From NCBI GenBank assembly GCA_029532625.1, contig JARFXM010000009.1, positions 3,968,001 through 4,032,000 on the forward strand: a stretch of 64,000 bases of DNA, given 5' to 3'. A program made the translations under genes and the position numbers. The notes beneath the pieces are model-generated. The model did not search any database and was not told the origin of the DNA. It saw only the letters and a list, made by a program, of their open reading frames with translations. Positions 23,905 through 33,255 of this stretch are shown here, in pieces; within the stretch, counting starts at the first letter, position 1; the number at the start of each line of letters is the position of its first letter. This DNA is from Lomentospora prolificans (lineage: Eukaryota > Ascomycota > Sordariomycetes > Microascales > Microascaceae).

Positions 23905-26145
23905 ATGGCAGAGAGCACAATGGCGGACAACTCTAGAGCGCCCAAAAGAAGAAAAATTCGGCTACGTGAAGGTAGCGAAGCGGTTGATCATCCAAATGTA
24001 TCCGAACAAGATGCACAGTCCCGTTATCCTGAAAAGTCGAGGGACGCCAAGCTGCAACAACGATGGACAGATGACCCGAAATTGCTAAAGGCGAGAAAAG
24101 AACTACCAATATGGAGCTATCGATCCCAGATCCAGAACGCACTGCGGCGCAATGACTTACTCGTTATTGTTGGAGAGACGGGCTCTGGGAAAAGTACGCA
24201 GACCCCTCAGTTTCTCCTTCGTGAGCCCTGGTGTCGCAAGCAGACAAAGACGGTTAAACTTGGCGATGGCAGTCAACGCCAGGTAGAGGTGGGCGGGACA
24301 ATAGCGGTGACGCAGCCTCGGCGAGTGGCGGCAACAACTCTGGCTCACCGTGTGTCTCAAGAGGCAGGATGCCCTCTGGGCAAATCAAGTCATGGCCTGG
24401 TCGGCTACTCGGTACGATTCGACCACAATATTCCCAAGGGAACGAAGATTAAGTTTCTTACCGAGGGGATGCTTCTTCAAGAGCTTCTTCGAGACCCTCA
24501 GTTGCGCCAGTATAGTGCCGTTATCGTGGACGAGATTCACGAGAGGAGCATTGACGTCGATCTTCTGTCCGGTTTCTTGAAGCAGATTCAGAGCGGCGAC
24601 CTGAGCGGTCGTGGTGGCGTGCCACTAAAGATTGTTGTCATGAGTGCCACAGCTCACGTCGAGGGAGTGCAAGATTTCTTCGCGTCTCCATCTAGCGCGG
24701 CGGATAAATCATCGCCTACCGTGGCCAGCAGCGGACCTGGGTCCATCGAAATTCTTCACATTCAAGGCAGGCAGTATCCTGTCCAGATTTTCCATTCGCC
24801 GAAACCCGTACCCGATCTTCAAGACGGCCTCGTGCGAGCGATATTCAAACTTCACACAGAAGAGCCGCTTCCTGGGGATATCCTCGCTTTCCTTACCGGC
24901 CAAGAGGAGATCGAATCTGCTCAAAGGCTTATAGAAGACTACGCTGCTACTTTGGCATCAAACGTGCCGAAAGTCAAGGTGCTACCACTCTTTGGACAGC
25001 TATCCATCGAGGCACAGCATGCAGCATTTCAACCTGTCAAAGAGGCCTTCACTAGGAAAATAGTTCTTGCAACCAATATTGCCGAAACCTCGGTCACGGT
25101 GCCTGGCGTACGCTACGTCGTAGATTGTGGAAAGGCTAAGGTCAAGCAGTTTCGATCACGTCTCGGACTCGAGTCTCTCCTTGCGAAGCCTATCTCGAGG
25201 TCATCCGCTATTCAACGGTCCGGAAGAGCAGGCCGAGAGGGGCCAGGGAAATGTGTGAGATTATACACAGAGGAAGGTTACGAATCTCTTGCTGAAAGGG
25301 ACCTTCCGGAAATTCTACGCAACGACGTACTCGGTGCTATCTTGACCATGAAAGCTTACGGAATAAATGATATCCAAGCCTTCCCCCTGATGGATCGACC
25401 CGATACCGATGCTATCCTCAAGGCACTGAGCTATTTGCACTCTCTCCACGCTATTAACGACGTCGGAGAGATCACCGATATCGGGAGGAAGCTCGCCAGG
25501 TTCCCCATCTCCGCTTCCTTCGGGGCTGTCTTGTTAGCTGCAGCCGAACCCCAGTTCGATTGCGTACTCGAGGCTATCGATGTCATCTCTTGTATAACCT
25601 CCGGAGAGGACATTTTCTATCGCCTTCTCTCGGAGGAGGACCAGGAACAAGTGGAGGAAACTCGCAAGGAGCTCTACCGTCGCGAAGGGGACATCATCAC
25701 CTACCTGACCACTATGCAGCAATACACGGCGGAGCACGCCGACCGTGTGCAGTGGTGTAAGAAGCGACGTATAAATGTCCGTAACATGAGGATGGCTGTC
25801 AACATTCGGAGACAACTCCGTGGTCTTTGCCTCAAAGAGAAGTTGTTGTCCGATGCACCACCCCCAGACCCGCAGCCCTTCGAGCCGCTTCCACCGGACC
25901 GAGCCGAGAGTCTTCTCAAGTGTTTCTTGAGAGGGTTCGTTTCGAAAACGGCACTTCTTCATCCAGATGGGAGCTATGTCACTATCCAAGGAAAGCATAC
26001 CGTCGCTATCCACCCATCTAGCGTCTTACATGGTGTAAAAAGGGAGGCCATCATGTTTCTAGAGCACGTCTTCACTCAAAAAAGTTATGCTAAAAAGGTT
26101 AGCGCCATCGAGGCCCCTTGGATAGTAGAGCAGCTTGAGGGGTGA
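23905..26145 (+). CDS. DEAH-box RNA helicase, Dhr2-like
   Basis: An ATP-dependent RNA helicase of the DEAH/RHA family. The closest match by size and architecture is Dhr2, a nucleolar helicase for 18S rRNA and 40S subunit production. A single 746-aa exon with a short basic N-terminus (RAPKRRKIRLR, a possible nuclear localisation signal). Motif I is GETGSGKST (90-98), Ia TQPRRVAA, II DEIH (209-212), III SAT, and VI QRSGRAGREGPGKC. A winged-helix/HA2 region follows, then the OB-fold C-terminal domain. Motif II reads DEIH where the family name is DEAH, a conservative change. The length is short, like Dhr2 and unlike spliceosomal Prp2, Prp16, Prp22 and Prp43, which have longer N-termini or other signatures. 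DHX33-type cannot be excluded. Confidence 0.87.
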   Translation: MAESTMADNSRAPKRRKIRLREGSEAVDHPNVSEQDAQSRYPEKSRDAKLQQRWTDDPKLLKARKELPIWSYRSQIQNALRRNDLLVIVGETGSGKSTQTPQFLLREPWCRKQTKTVKLGDGSQRQVEVGGTIAVTQPRRVAATTLAHRVSQEAGCPLGKSSHGLVGYSVRFDHNIPKGTKIKFLTEGMLLQELLRDPQLRQYSAVIVDEIHERSIDVDLLSGFLKQIQSGDLSGRGGVPLKIVVMSATAHVEGVQDFFASPSSAADKSSPTVASSGPGSIEILHIQGRQYPVQIFHSPKPVPDLQDGLVRAIFKLHTEEPLPGDILAFLTGQEEIESAQRLIEDYAATLASNVPKVKVLPLFGQLSIEAQHAAFQPVKEAFTRKIVLATNIAETSVTVPGVRYVVDCGKAKVKQFRSRLGLESLLAKPISRSSAIQRSGRAGREGPGKCVRLYTEEGYESLAERDLPEILRNDVLGAILTMKAYGINDIQAFPLMDRPDTDAILKALSYLHSLHAINDVGEITDIGRKLARFPISASFGAVLLAAAEPQFDCVLEAIDVISCITSGEDIFYRLLSEEDQEQVEETRKELYRREGDIITYLTTMQQYTAEHADRVQWCKKRRINVRNMRMAVNIRRQLRGLCLKEKLLSDAPPPDPQPFEPLPPDRAESLLKCFLRGFVSKTALLHPDGSYVTIQGKHTVAIHPSSVLHGVKREAIMFLEHVFTQKSYAKKVSAIEAPWIVEQLEG

Positions 26146-26410
26146 TCGGACCCAACTTCTTTAGTATCATAGAATTCTATAAAATCCACAAGACAAACCC
26201 GCGAAAAGAACTGTCCAAGTGGTTGGTGCAGTGAAGTGGTTACGATATAATAATAATACAGTGTATTTGTTGTTGACACTGTAGCGGTGTGAGCAAAGCC
26301 GAGGATCGACCAAAGTTTCGTTGATTAACTCCCCAGTTCACGACAAGGCTCGTAGTCCATCTCGCAATCTCACGCGTATCCTTCATCGCCGCCGTTAAAT
26401 AAGATCACTT

Positions 26411-26961
26411 ATGACAATGAGGCAAATCCAAGCCGTAAGACGAATATCAACCGGCCCCTTAAACGGGAACGGCCTTACGCCGGCACTGAGGGCGCTGTTG
26501 CCCCCGATCCAACTTTACCGGCGACTTCTGCGCGCCCATAGGAACCACCTACCCAAAGATATGAGACTACTCGGGGATGAATACATAAAGGCAGAGTTCC
26601 GGGCGCATAGGGCTGCCGAAAATCCATCTCACGTTGTGAGTTGCACCGGTCCTCTTGAGCTGGTTGACACGGCGGCACACTGACCAGCTGGAAATCTACC
26701 TTCAGATCACTTTCTTGACGCAATGGCAGCTCTATGCTCAGAAAATAGAGGGTAACTCATGGAGAGGTGAGAAACTCGACACTGACATCATAGGGAAGAT
26801 GACGGGTAAGTCGCTTCCATCCTCTGTCTCTCGCAGACAATCAGGGAAATCTGAACCAAATGATGCTCATCCGCCGATGCAATTTAGACGAACAGATGCA
26901 GCAGCTATATGAACTGATGCAAACCATCCGTGAAGGGAAGGGTGGTGCCGAGTCTGACTAG
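26411..26961 (+). CDS. SDH7: Succinate dehydrogenase assembly factor 3 (LYR protein)
   Basis: A mitochondrial LYR-motif chaperone (Acn9/Sdh7/SDHAF3) that helps insert iron-sulfur clusters into the SDHB subunit of complex II. Three exons, 26411-26635, 26706-26805 and 26888-26961, give 132 aa. The N-terminus is basic and fits a matrix-targeting sequence. The LYR motif is at residues 35-37 in PIQLYRRLLRAHR. The conserved block LGDEYIKAEFRAHRAAENP follows, then ITFLTQWQLYAQKIEG from exon 2. The second intron has two in-frame acceptors. The first, ending at 26836, would make an intron of only 31 nt, so I use the one ending at 26887, which also gives the expected C-terminus (TDEQMQQLYELMQ). ATG 26417 is a second possible start. 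Confidence 0.88.
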
Positions 26962-27147
26962 TAAAAGGCGGAGAGGCTTTGTGTATCGTTAATCGCGATG
27001 GCGTTTATGTATGTTTTGCTAGGACCGCGGAGTTGTATAACACGTCACTTTATAGATTAGCCATCTCTGTCTCAACTTTCAACATAACGGGCACCTACTA
27101 TTTCAGTGATTTTAATGATCTTTATCGTACTGGAATGTATTCCTACG

Positions 27148-30100
27148 TCATCTCATAAAAGAAAAAGGTAGCTCGGCATACGGCCGGCACGGAGATGCAA
27201 CCTTGTCCTCCCAGCTCTTCACCTCGTCTTCGTCAAGATCAACTTGGATATCGGGCCGTTTTTTTAGCATCTCCTTTGTTACATTGTCAAGAACAATTAC
27301 CATCCACGCGCCTGTTCCCAAGGTTGCGGGATGCGCTTCTATCAAAACCTTCTGGCGCCCACAATATGACTCCTTGAGTAAGGATGCCGCCTCGTTCAGT
27401 TCTCCTAACCCTGCTTTAGCAAGTCCAAGTCTGAAGAGCACGGTCAAGGTATACAGGTTTTGATCCCCCAAGGTCGCTCTCGCCATCGTCAAGACTTTGC
27501 TTAGCGTCTCGCTGGCCTCCTTGAACTTGTCCTGCTTGTAATAAGCCCAGCCGAGATCTGCTCTTGCTGCCAGGGCTTCGAAATGCGCGGGGCCATACGT
27601 TGCCTCGAACCTCTCAGCAATTTGTTTGAGCGGCTGTTCCATCGCTTTTGCGCGGCCCAACTGAATTCTGATGAATGAAAGCTCGCGAAGAGCCCTAAAT
27701 ACCGTTAATCTGTTCGGGCCACGCTTCATCTTCAAGGCATACACTTCCTCTGAAACAGCCTCTGCCTCTTTCCATTTCAGCTGATACTGATAGACGAGCG
27801 ATAACTTTTCTTTTCCCTCCACAAGACGTCTTTCGTTGCGATTCGGCCCGTCCGCTGATGAGATGGTGAGATTAACTAGGTTTTCGGCTACAGGGTAAGC
27901 CATATGCCATAGGAATATGACAGCAAGCTCCAGGGAGACTGTGTGATGCGCCCCTACAGCCCACCTTATGTCGGGGCACATCTCCAGTCTCTCCACTACC
28001 TGCAGGAACATACTGTAAGCTTTGTCCCATCTGGCGAGTGCTCTGTACTGTTTTCCAAGATCGATCATAACCTCAAGAACTTGGAAACTGTTACTGTCGA
28101 TCTCACGACAGCGTTCCTCGATGATCCGGTTCATGACACCCGCCGCCTCTTCCCATTGCCCAGATCTACTGAGGGCAAAGGCAAACTTCCTATCCATTTC
28201 CGTTTTGTGGTAGAAGCTTGTGTCGTCTGAGTATGTGTCATTATGAGCCCTAACAGCTCTCATATGTGGCACAATGAGGGGGTATAATCGCTCATGGTGG
28301 TTGGAAACGGAGCTGAAGATCGATGCGAATAGCATGTTGCGTGCGGCTTGGTGGTAGGTCTTGAACGCGGCTGGTGTCATCCGGTCCCTAGCCCAAGCGT
28401 GGACTAGGGGGTGGATGGAGAAAATTAACCGGTCCCAGTCCATCGCTCGGAGGAGTGAGAATTTGACGAGTATCCATAGTCCTTGCATAAGTAAGTCAAC
28501 ATCAAAGGCTCCATTCTCATCCATGCCAAGAAAAGAAGTCGTATTGCCAGTCGGCGACTTAGCGTCCGAGGTATGCCAATGGACTTCCGGAGTGCTGGCC
28601 CGTAGAGCAGGTATGACCTCGTCGAAGCGGTCGCGGTCATGCAGATGGATCGAAGCGAGGGGGACGATATGCAAAAGCAGACCGTCGTTATGGTAAAAAC
28701 AGAACGTATTAAGGATTTGAATGGCGGTTTGGTACGTGGGAGCCGACGTCGAGCTCAGCCTCGACTCGTGGAGGAAATGATCGAAAGTTAGGTCAAATGA
28801 AGCAGACACTGCTTTGTTGCTGAAAAGCGCGCCTCTGTAGAGATCGTTTTGCAGCAGTTTATTCAATTGCCCCCGGTACTCCTGGATGGTGCACCCTCGG
28901 CTACTGATGTATGAGCCGGCTTGATCCAAAGCTAAAGGTAGCAGCCAAAGCTCTTCGACGAGCTGCATCGCTTCCACGCGCGTTGTCCCAGATTCGGGGT
29001 CAAGGTTAGCAGACCGTATCAATAGCTCCACAGAATCCTCAACGCTCATTTCTCTGACGTTGACAGATTCTATATGAGGTCCTCTAGGCTCAAGATCGCC
29101 TTGCCGACTCGTGAATATGATATTCCCCCTGTTGGTGTTCGGTAAATACGGGGTGACGTCCCCATGGTCGTAGTTGTCAACAATCATCAGCCAACTCTCA
29201 CACGCCTTCTCTAGCCAGCGAAGGACCGGGCCCGGCTTAACAGCCTCATCCTGACCGGGAAATATCTGGCTTGCCATTTTTGTAATGCTCTGAAGTATTG
29301 TTGATTTGTCCGAGGCATCCATCCAGAATACGAAGGAGAACCTAGCGCACAAGACTTAACATCCCTGAACCCTCGCGGACGGGCAAGTCCGATTCAGCAT
29401 CAACGTACCTGTCCTTGAACTCGGCCATGAAACGAAGCGCGATCTGAGTTTTTCCTACGCCGCCAATCCCCCAAAGCCAAAAGTCTCGTCTTGGTGAGGA
29501 CGCTGGGTCTCGCGGACGAAAGAAGTCATCCATTTGTTGAAGAATATCCTGTCGGCCCGTAAATAAAGGAGTGAACATCTTCTTGTTCATTGAATGCGCT
29601 ATCCTTGTCATGGCATCCGAGGTTGAAAGGGGGTCGATTGCGCGGCCTGTAAAGTGTCAGATAAAATCTCTGGGGACAAGAGTCGTATATGTAGATAGGA
29701 GCTCTTACAGGCTGCTCTGAGAGGCACATGTCGTTTGTGATCATACTTCTCCTTGAGCATCTTCACAACGTTGTCAATTGCAATAGATACGTAAGAAATG
29801 TTGATATACTCCTCTGTTGCTCTCTTCAGCGCGGCCATCTTCTTATACTCATGGACTCTGATCCTGCCGAGCTCTTGCAAACATGGCAAAGTGAACCTGA
29901 AGTAAGTGTCCGGACAGTCCTTGAACTGCTCTGCCAACTCGACGTGAGCCCCCTCAGGATCGGTGAGAAAGTCGACCATCATTCGCTTAATCTCACCGAG
30001 GCTGTAGCTGAGCCACCGATTTCCTTTGGCTTCTGGATCAAGAGCCGGAGGCCTGAGTCCAGTGCCAAGACTTATGAGGCAACCTAACGGTCGCTCGTCG

Positions 30101-30883
30101 CCGAAGTGAGACTTGGCTTCATTGAGCACAATTCTAGAGGGGTTGTTCCACTTCACGGCAGCGTCAATGAAACTTCTAGTTTCGTTGCCAAGCCTGACGT
30201 TGGCTGGTTTGAAGACGATAGGTGCTGCACTGGTGGCTCTGGCAGCTTCCCATATCTCGCAATCCATCGTCAAATCCATCGTCTTCCCATGGCTTTTGTA
30301 GGTGCGAAATAGCACGGGAATGTCCTCGTCGCCGCCTCTGTGCATCGCTACAACAAAGGTAAGCCCTTTTTCTTTGCGGTTATCAATATCCAGCATACGA
30401 GTGCCGTAACCGCGCCGATCGACCGTCTCTTTTATGCATTCTTCAAGGGCCCTTTCTCGAAAGCTGAAGTCCAGACGTCTATTCCTTTTATCAAAGACTC
30501 TTTGTGCGAGCCGCTCATACTCCTCGATCACTTCCTGCGTGTTCATGCGGAGACGGCCGAGCATGATGGCCATGAGGCTATTGTTACTATGTTTAGAATG
30601 AGAGGACCACCACACGATTAGGGTTCCGTTCTTATACATACCCTCCCGTGCTCGTACCCCCTATAAGATGGAAGTAATCGCACGGCTTCGGGAGCTCAGA
30701 GAGGTGGCATTCGCGTTGCAGCCTTTTCATAATCTCGTGAAGAATAACTGCTTCCGAGATTCCTCGGATTCCGCCCCCATCTTAAATATGTGAGAAACTG
30801 TGACCGTAACGGGCGTGGTTTGAAGTCTTACCTAAAGAAAGCAGGAAGACCGGCTCCTCGACATCTTCAGCGTCGTAGTCCAT
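27148..30883 (-). CDS. Patatin-like phospholipase / NB-ARC / TPR receptor (fungal NLR)
   Basis: A STAND-class NOD-like protein. Such fungal proteins are linked to non-self recognition and heterokaryon incompatibility, with the patatin domain as lipase effector. Five exons (30883-30832, 30780-30642, 30586-29709, 29646-29409, 29341-27148) join in frame through introns of 51-67 nt to give 1166 aa. The patatin domain has the oxyanion motif DGGGIRG (18-24), nucleophile elbow GTSTG with Ser61, and the likely catalytic Asp205 in FIDAAV, where DGG/DGA is usual. The NB-ARC has P-loop GIGGVGKT (416-423), Walker B LMIVDN (487-492), an IIFTSR block and LPLALDQAGSYI. The C-terminal third consists of tetratricopeptide repeats (for example GWAYYKQDKFKEASETL). 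An upstream 12-base exon (30962-30951, MAWE) with a GTAATT donor could add four residues. The ligand is unknown. Confidence 0.88.
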
Positions 30884-31652
30884 CTGGACGGTCTTTTCAA
30901 GTTATACATCAAATCAAGGCCGTTACAGCGTGAAAATCTAGGAAAATTACTTCCCAGGCCATCGTGAGACAACGGGAAGGGCCCGTATGTCTATATATAT
31001 GCATTGTGTTCTCGACCGACAAGGGACACAATCAAGGGGGCGAGTCGCCTAACGGGCCTATGTGTGAGCCGGATTAGACGCCCGACAGTCTGGTTCGCTT
31101 TCCGACTCCGCCACTGGGCAACAACCCATCACCAGCGAGGGCGGACCAATACAAACAAGGCTTGCTTGGCTGTTGGTTCCCTTCTGCCTGAAGTGTTGTC
31201 CTGCATCAAAGCGCCCAAGTGGATTTTCTCGTTCCATTTTGTCTGGGCTTCCCGAATCCGACGCCTTTGACGGGGAAGAGACGATGGACCCCTGGTCCCT
31301 TTTGCGCCCTGCGGAACGGCACGGATCCTCGTTTCGGCCCCGAGTTAATAGCGCCCGCGCACGTGCCAGGAACACGAAGCTCCTTCTGCTGGCTTGGTTC
31401 GATGTTGCATACGAAGTATTAACCTTAGGCGCCCTAAAAAAAAATTAATAAAATATAAGGGAAAAAAAGAGGGGGGAAAAAAGGAAAAAAAAAAGGTGGA
31501 CGACTGAGCGAAGCTGGCTAAGCGTTGGACATTCGGTTACAACAAGTGCACCGGATTTTAGTGGATCGCGCTTGCCGCCTTCTCCCTTTTCCCATCATCT
31601 CGCCAACCTCGACGACCTCGACGAGTACCGAGAATGACCTAGACAAAACCAA
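30884..31652. other. Divergent promoter region, NLR / Qri7
   Basis: No gene is seen. It includes a TATATAT stretch near 30993, the alternative 12-base first exon of the receptor gene (30951-30962), and an A-rich tract at about 31434-31496 interrupted by G runs. Confidence 0.5.
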
Positions 31653-32960
31653 ATGCGGCCCCCATGGACTCCCCGCATCTCCCTCTCGACCCTCGCCTCT
31701 CGAGGTATCGGCGGGATATCCTCGAGATATCGACGATTCACAACCCTCGCAATCGAGACTTCGTGCGATGATACCTGTGTCGCCGTCCTCACCACTCACC
31801 CATCCCGCCGCCGCGCCGCTCTCCCCTTCAACGCGAAGCGAACCTCGGACAACCGCAAGTTCCGCGGCGTCTTCCCCCCGACGGCTCTCGACGGCCATGC
31901 CTCCTCCCTTGCCGGCTTAGTTTCCGAAGCACTATCATCATGCTCCGCCTCCAGCCGCCCTGACCTCGTCGCCGTCACACGCGGGCCCGGCATGTCCGCG
32001 AACCTAGCGGAGGGCTTAGCCGTCGCAAAGGGCCTCTCCGTCGCCTGGGGCGTGCCCCTCCTCGCCGTGAACCACATGCAAGCCCATGCCCTAACACCGC
32101 GCCTCGTCGACGCGCTAAACGCCGCCGACGCCGACCCGAGCGAATCCGAGCCCACGTTCCCCTTCCTGACCCTCCTCGTGTCCGGCGGCCACACCCAGCT
32201 CGTCCACTCCCGCTCCCTCACGGACCACCGCATCCTCGCAAACTCCGCCAACATCGCCATCGGCGACGCCCTGGACAAGTGCGCTCGCCTGATCCTCCCC
32301 GAAGACGTGCTCGCCTCTTGCCCGGACGTCATGTACGGCCGCGCCCTCGAAGCCTTCGCCTTCCCCGTCCCAACCCCCGGCGACGGCGTCGACCCTTACT
32401 CTTACGTCCCTCCCGCCAAGCGCGCCGACGAAATCGAGCCCTACACCTCCCCCCACGGCTGGACCCTCCACCCCCCGCTCGCCGGCACCCGCCGCCTCGC
32501 CTACGAGTTCTCCGCCCTGCAGAGCCACGTGCAGACCATCCTCGCCGAGCACCCCGACCTCCCCACCCCGCTCCGGCGCGCGCTGGCCGTCGACATCATG
32601 CGCCTCGCCTTTGAGCATCTCGTCGGCCGTGTGCTCCTCGCGCTCGGCTCGGACAAAGAGCTCTCTCGCAGCATCTCCACCCTGGTCGTGTCGGGCGGCG
32701 TCGCATGCAATAAGTTCCTCATGGAGGTCCTCAGGTCCATGTTGGACGTGCGGGGCTATGGCCATATCGGCATCGTGGCGCCGCCGGTGGAGTTGTGTAC
32801 GGACAATGCAGCCATGATCGCCTGGACCGGTTGGGAGATGTACCGGGCTGGCTATACGTCGGCGTTGGATGTTAGAGTCCTCAAGAAATGGTCCGTGGAT
32901 CCGGCAGCAGAAGACGGCGGAATACTAGGTGCCGAGGGGTGGATTCGCCAAGAGAGATAA
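31653..32960 (+). CDS. QRI7: Mitochondrial tRNA threonylcarbamoyladenosine synthase Qri7
   Basis: Transfers the threonylcarbamoyl group to A37 of mitochondrial tRNAs that read ANN codons (t6A modification), as the organellar member of the Kae1/TsaD family. A single 435-aa exon. About 30 residues rich in Arg and Ser precede LAIETSCDDTCVAVL and look like a mitochondrial presequence, separating Qri7 from cytosolic Kae1. The family metal-binding His pair is in NHMQAH (His141, His145). Other family blocks are RGPGMSANLAEGLAVAKGL, LLVSGGHTQLV, GDALDKCAR and VVSGGVACN. Codons in the middle (about 31900-32700) are very strongly C-ending compared with neighbours, which produces long antisense open frames that are not genes. 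Confidence 0.93.
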   Translation: MRPPWTPRISLSTLASRGIGGISSRYRRFTTLAIETSCDDTCVAVLTTHPSRRRAALPFNAKRTSDNRKFRGVFPPTALDGHASSLAGLVSEALSSCSASSRPDLVAVTRGPGMSANLAEGLAVAKGLSVAWGVPLLAVNHMQAHALTPRLVDALNAADADPSESEPTFPFLTLLVSGGHTQLVHSRSLTDHRILANSANIAIGDALDKCARLILPEDVLASCPDVMYGRALEAFAFPVPTPGDGVDPYSYVPPAKRADEIEPYTSPHGWTLHPPLAGTRRLAYEFSALQSHVQTILAEHPDLPTPLRRALAVDIMRLAFEHLVGRVLLALGSDKELSRSISTLVVSGGVACNKFLMEVLRSMLDVRGYGHIGIVAPPVELCTDNAAMIAWTGWEMYRAGYTSALDVRVLKKWSVDPAAEDGGILGAEGWIRQER

Positions 32961-33255
32961 TCGTGTACTATTCTTGTATTATATGAACTTGTATCATAGG
33001 AGACCGCTGACGCCTCGAACTAGATGTATAAAGCGGACATAGACTGTAATTATATCATGAACTTTGCGTATATCGAAGGGGGGAAAGGGACAAGGGAAAA
33101 AGAAAAATTTAAAAGATAAAAAGATTAAGGGCGCGCTCATGCTCATTAGCCACTTTTTCTATACCCAACGTCTCATTCTAAGATCGGAATTTCTTTATAT
33201 CCTCGTCTCGGTCTCCTGCGTCTTTTGTAATGAAATCGGCCACGCTTCTAAGCGC

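Noticed and set aside
32115..32765. 216-residue minus-strand frame inside Qri7
   Set aside because: A shadow caused by C-ending codons; Gly/Glu/Val-rich with no domain, while the plus strand has clear Kae1/Qri7 motifs.
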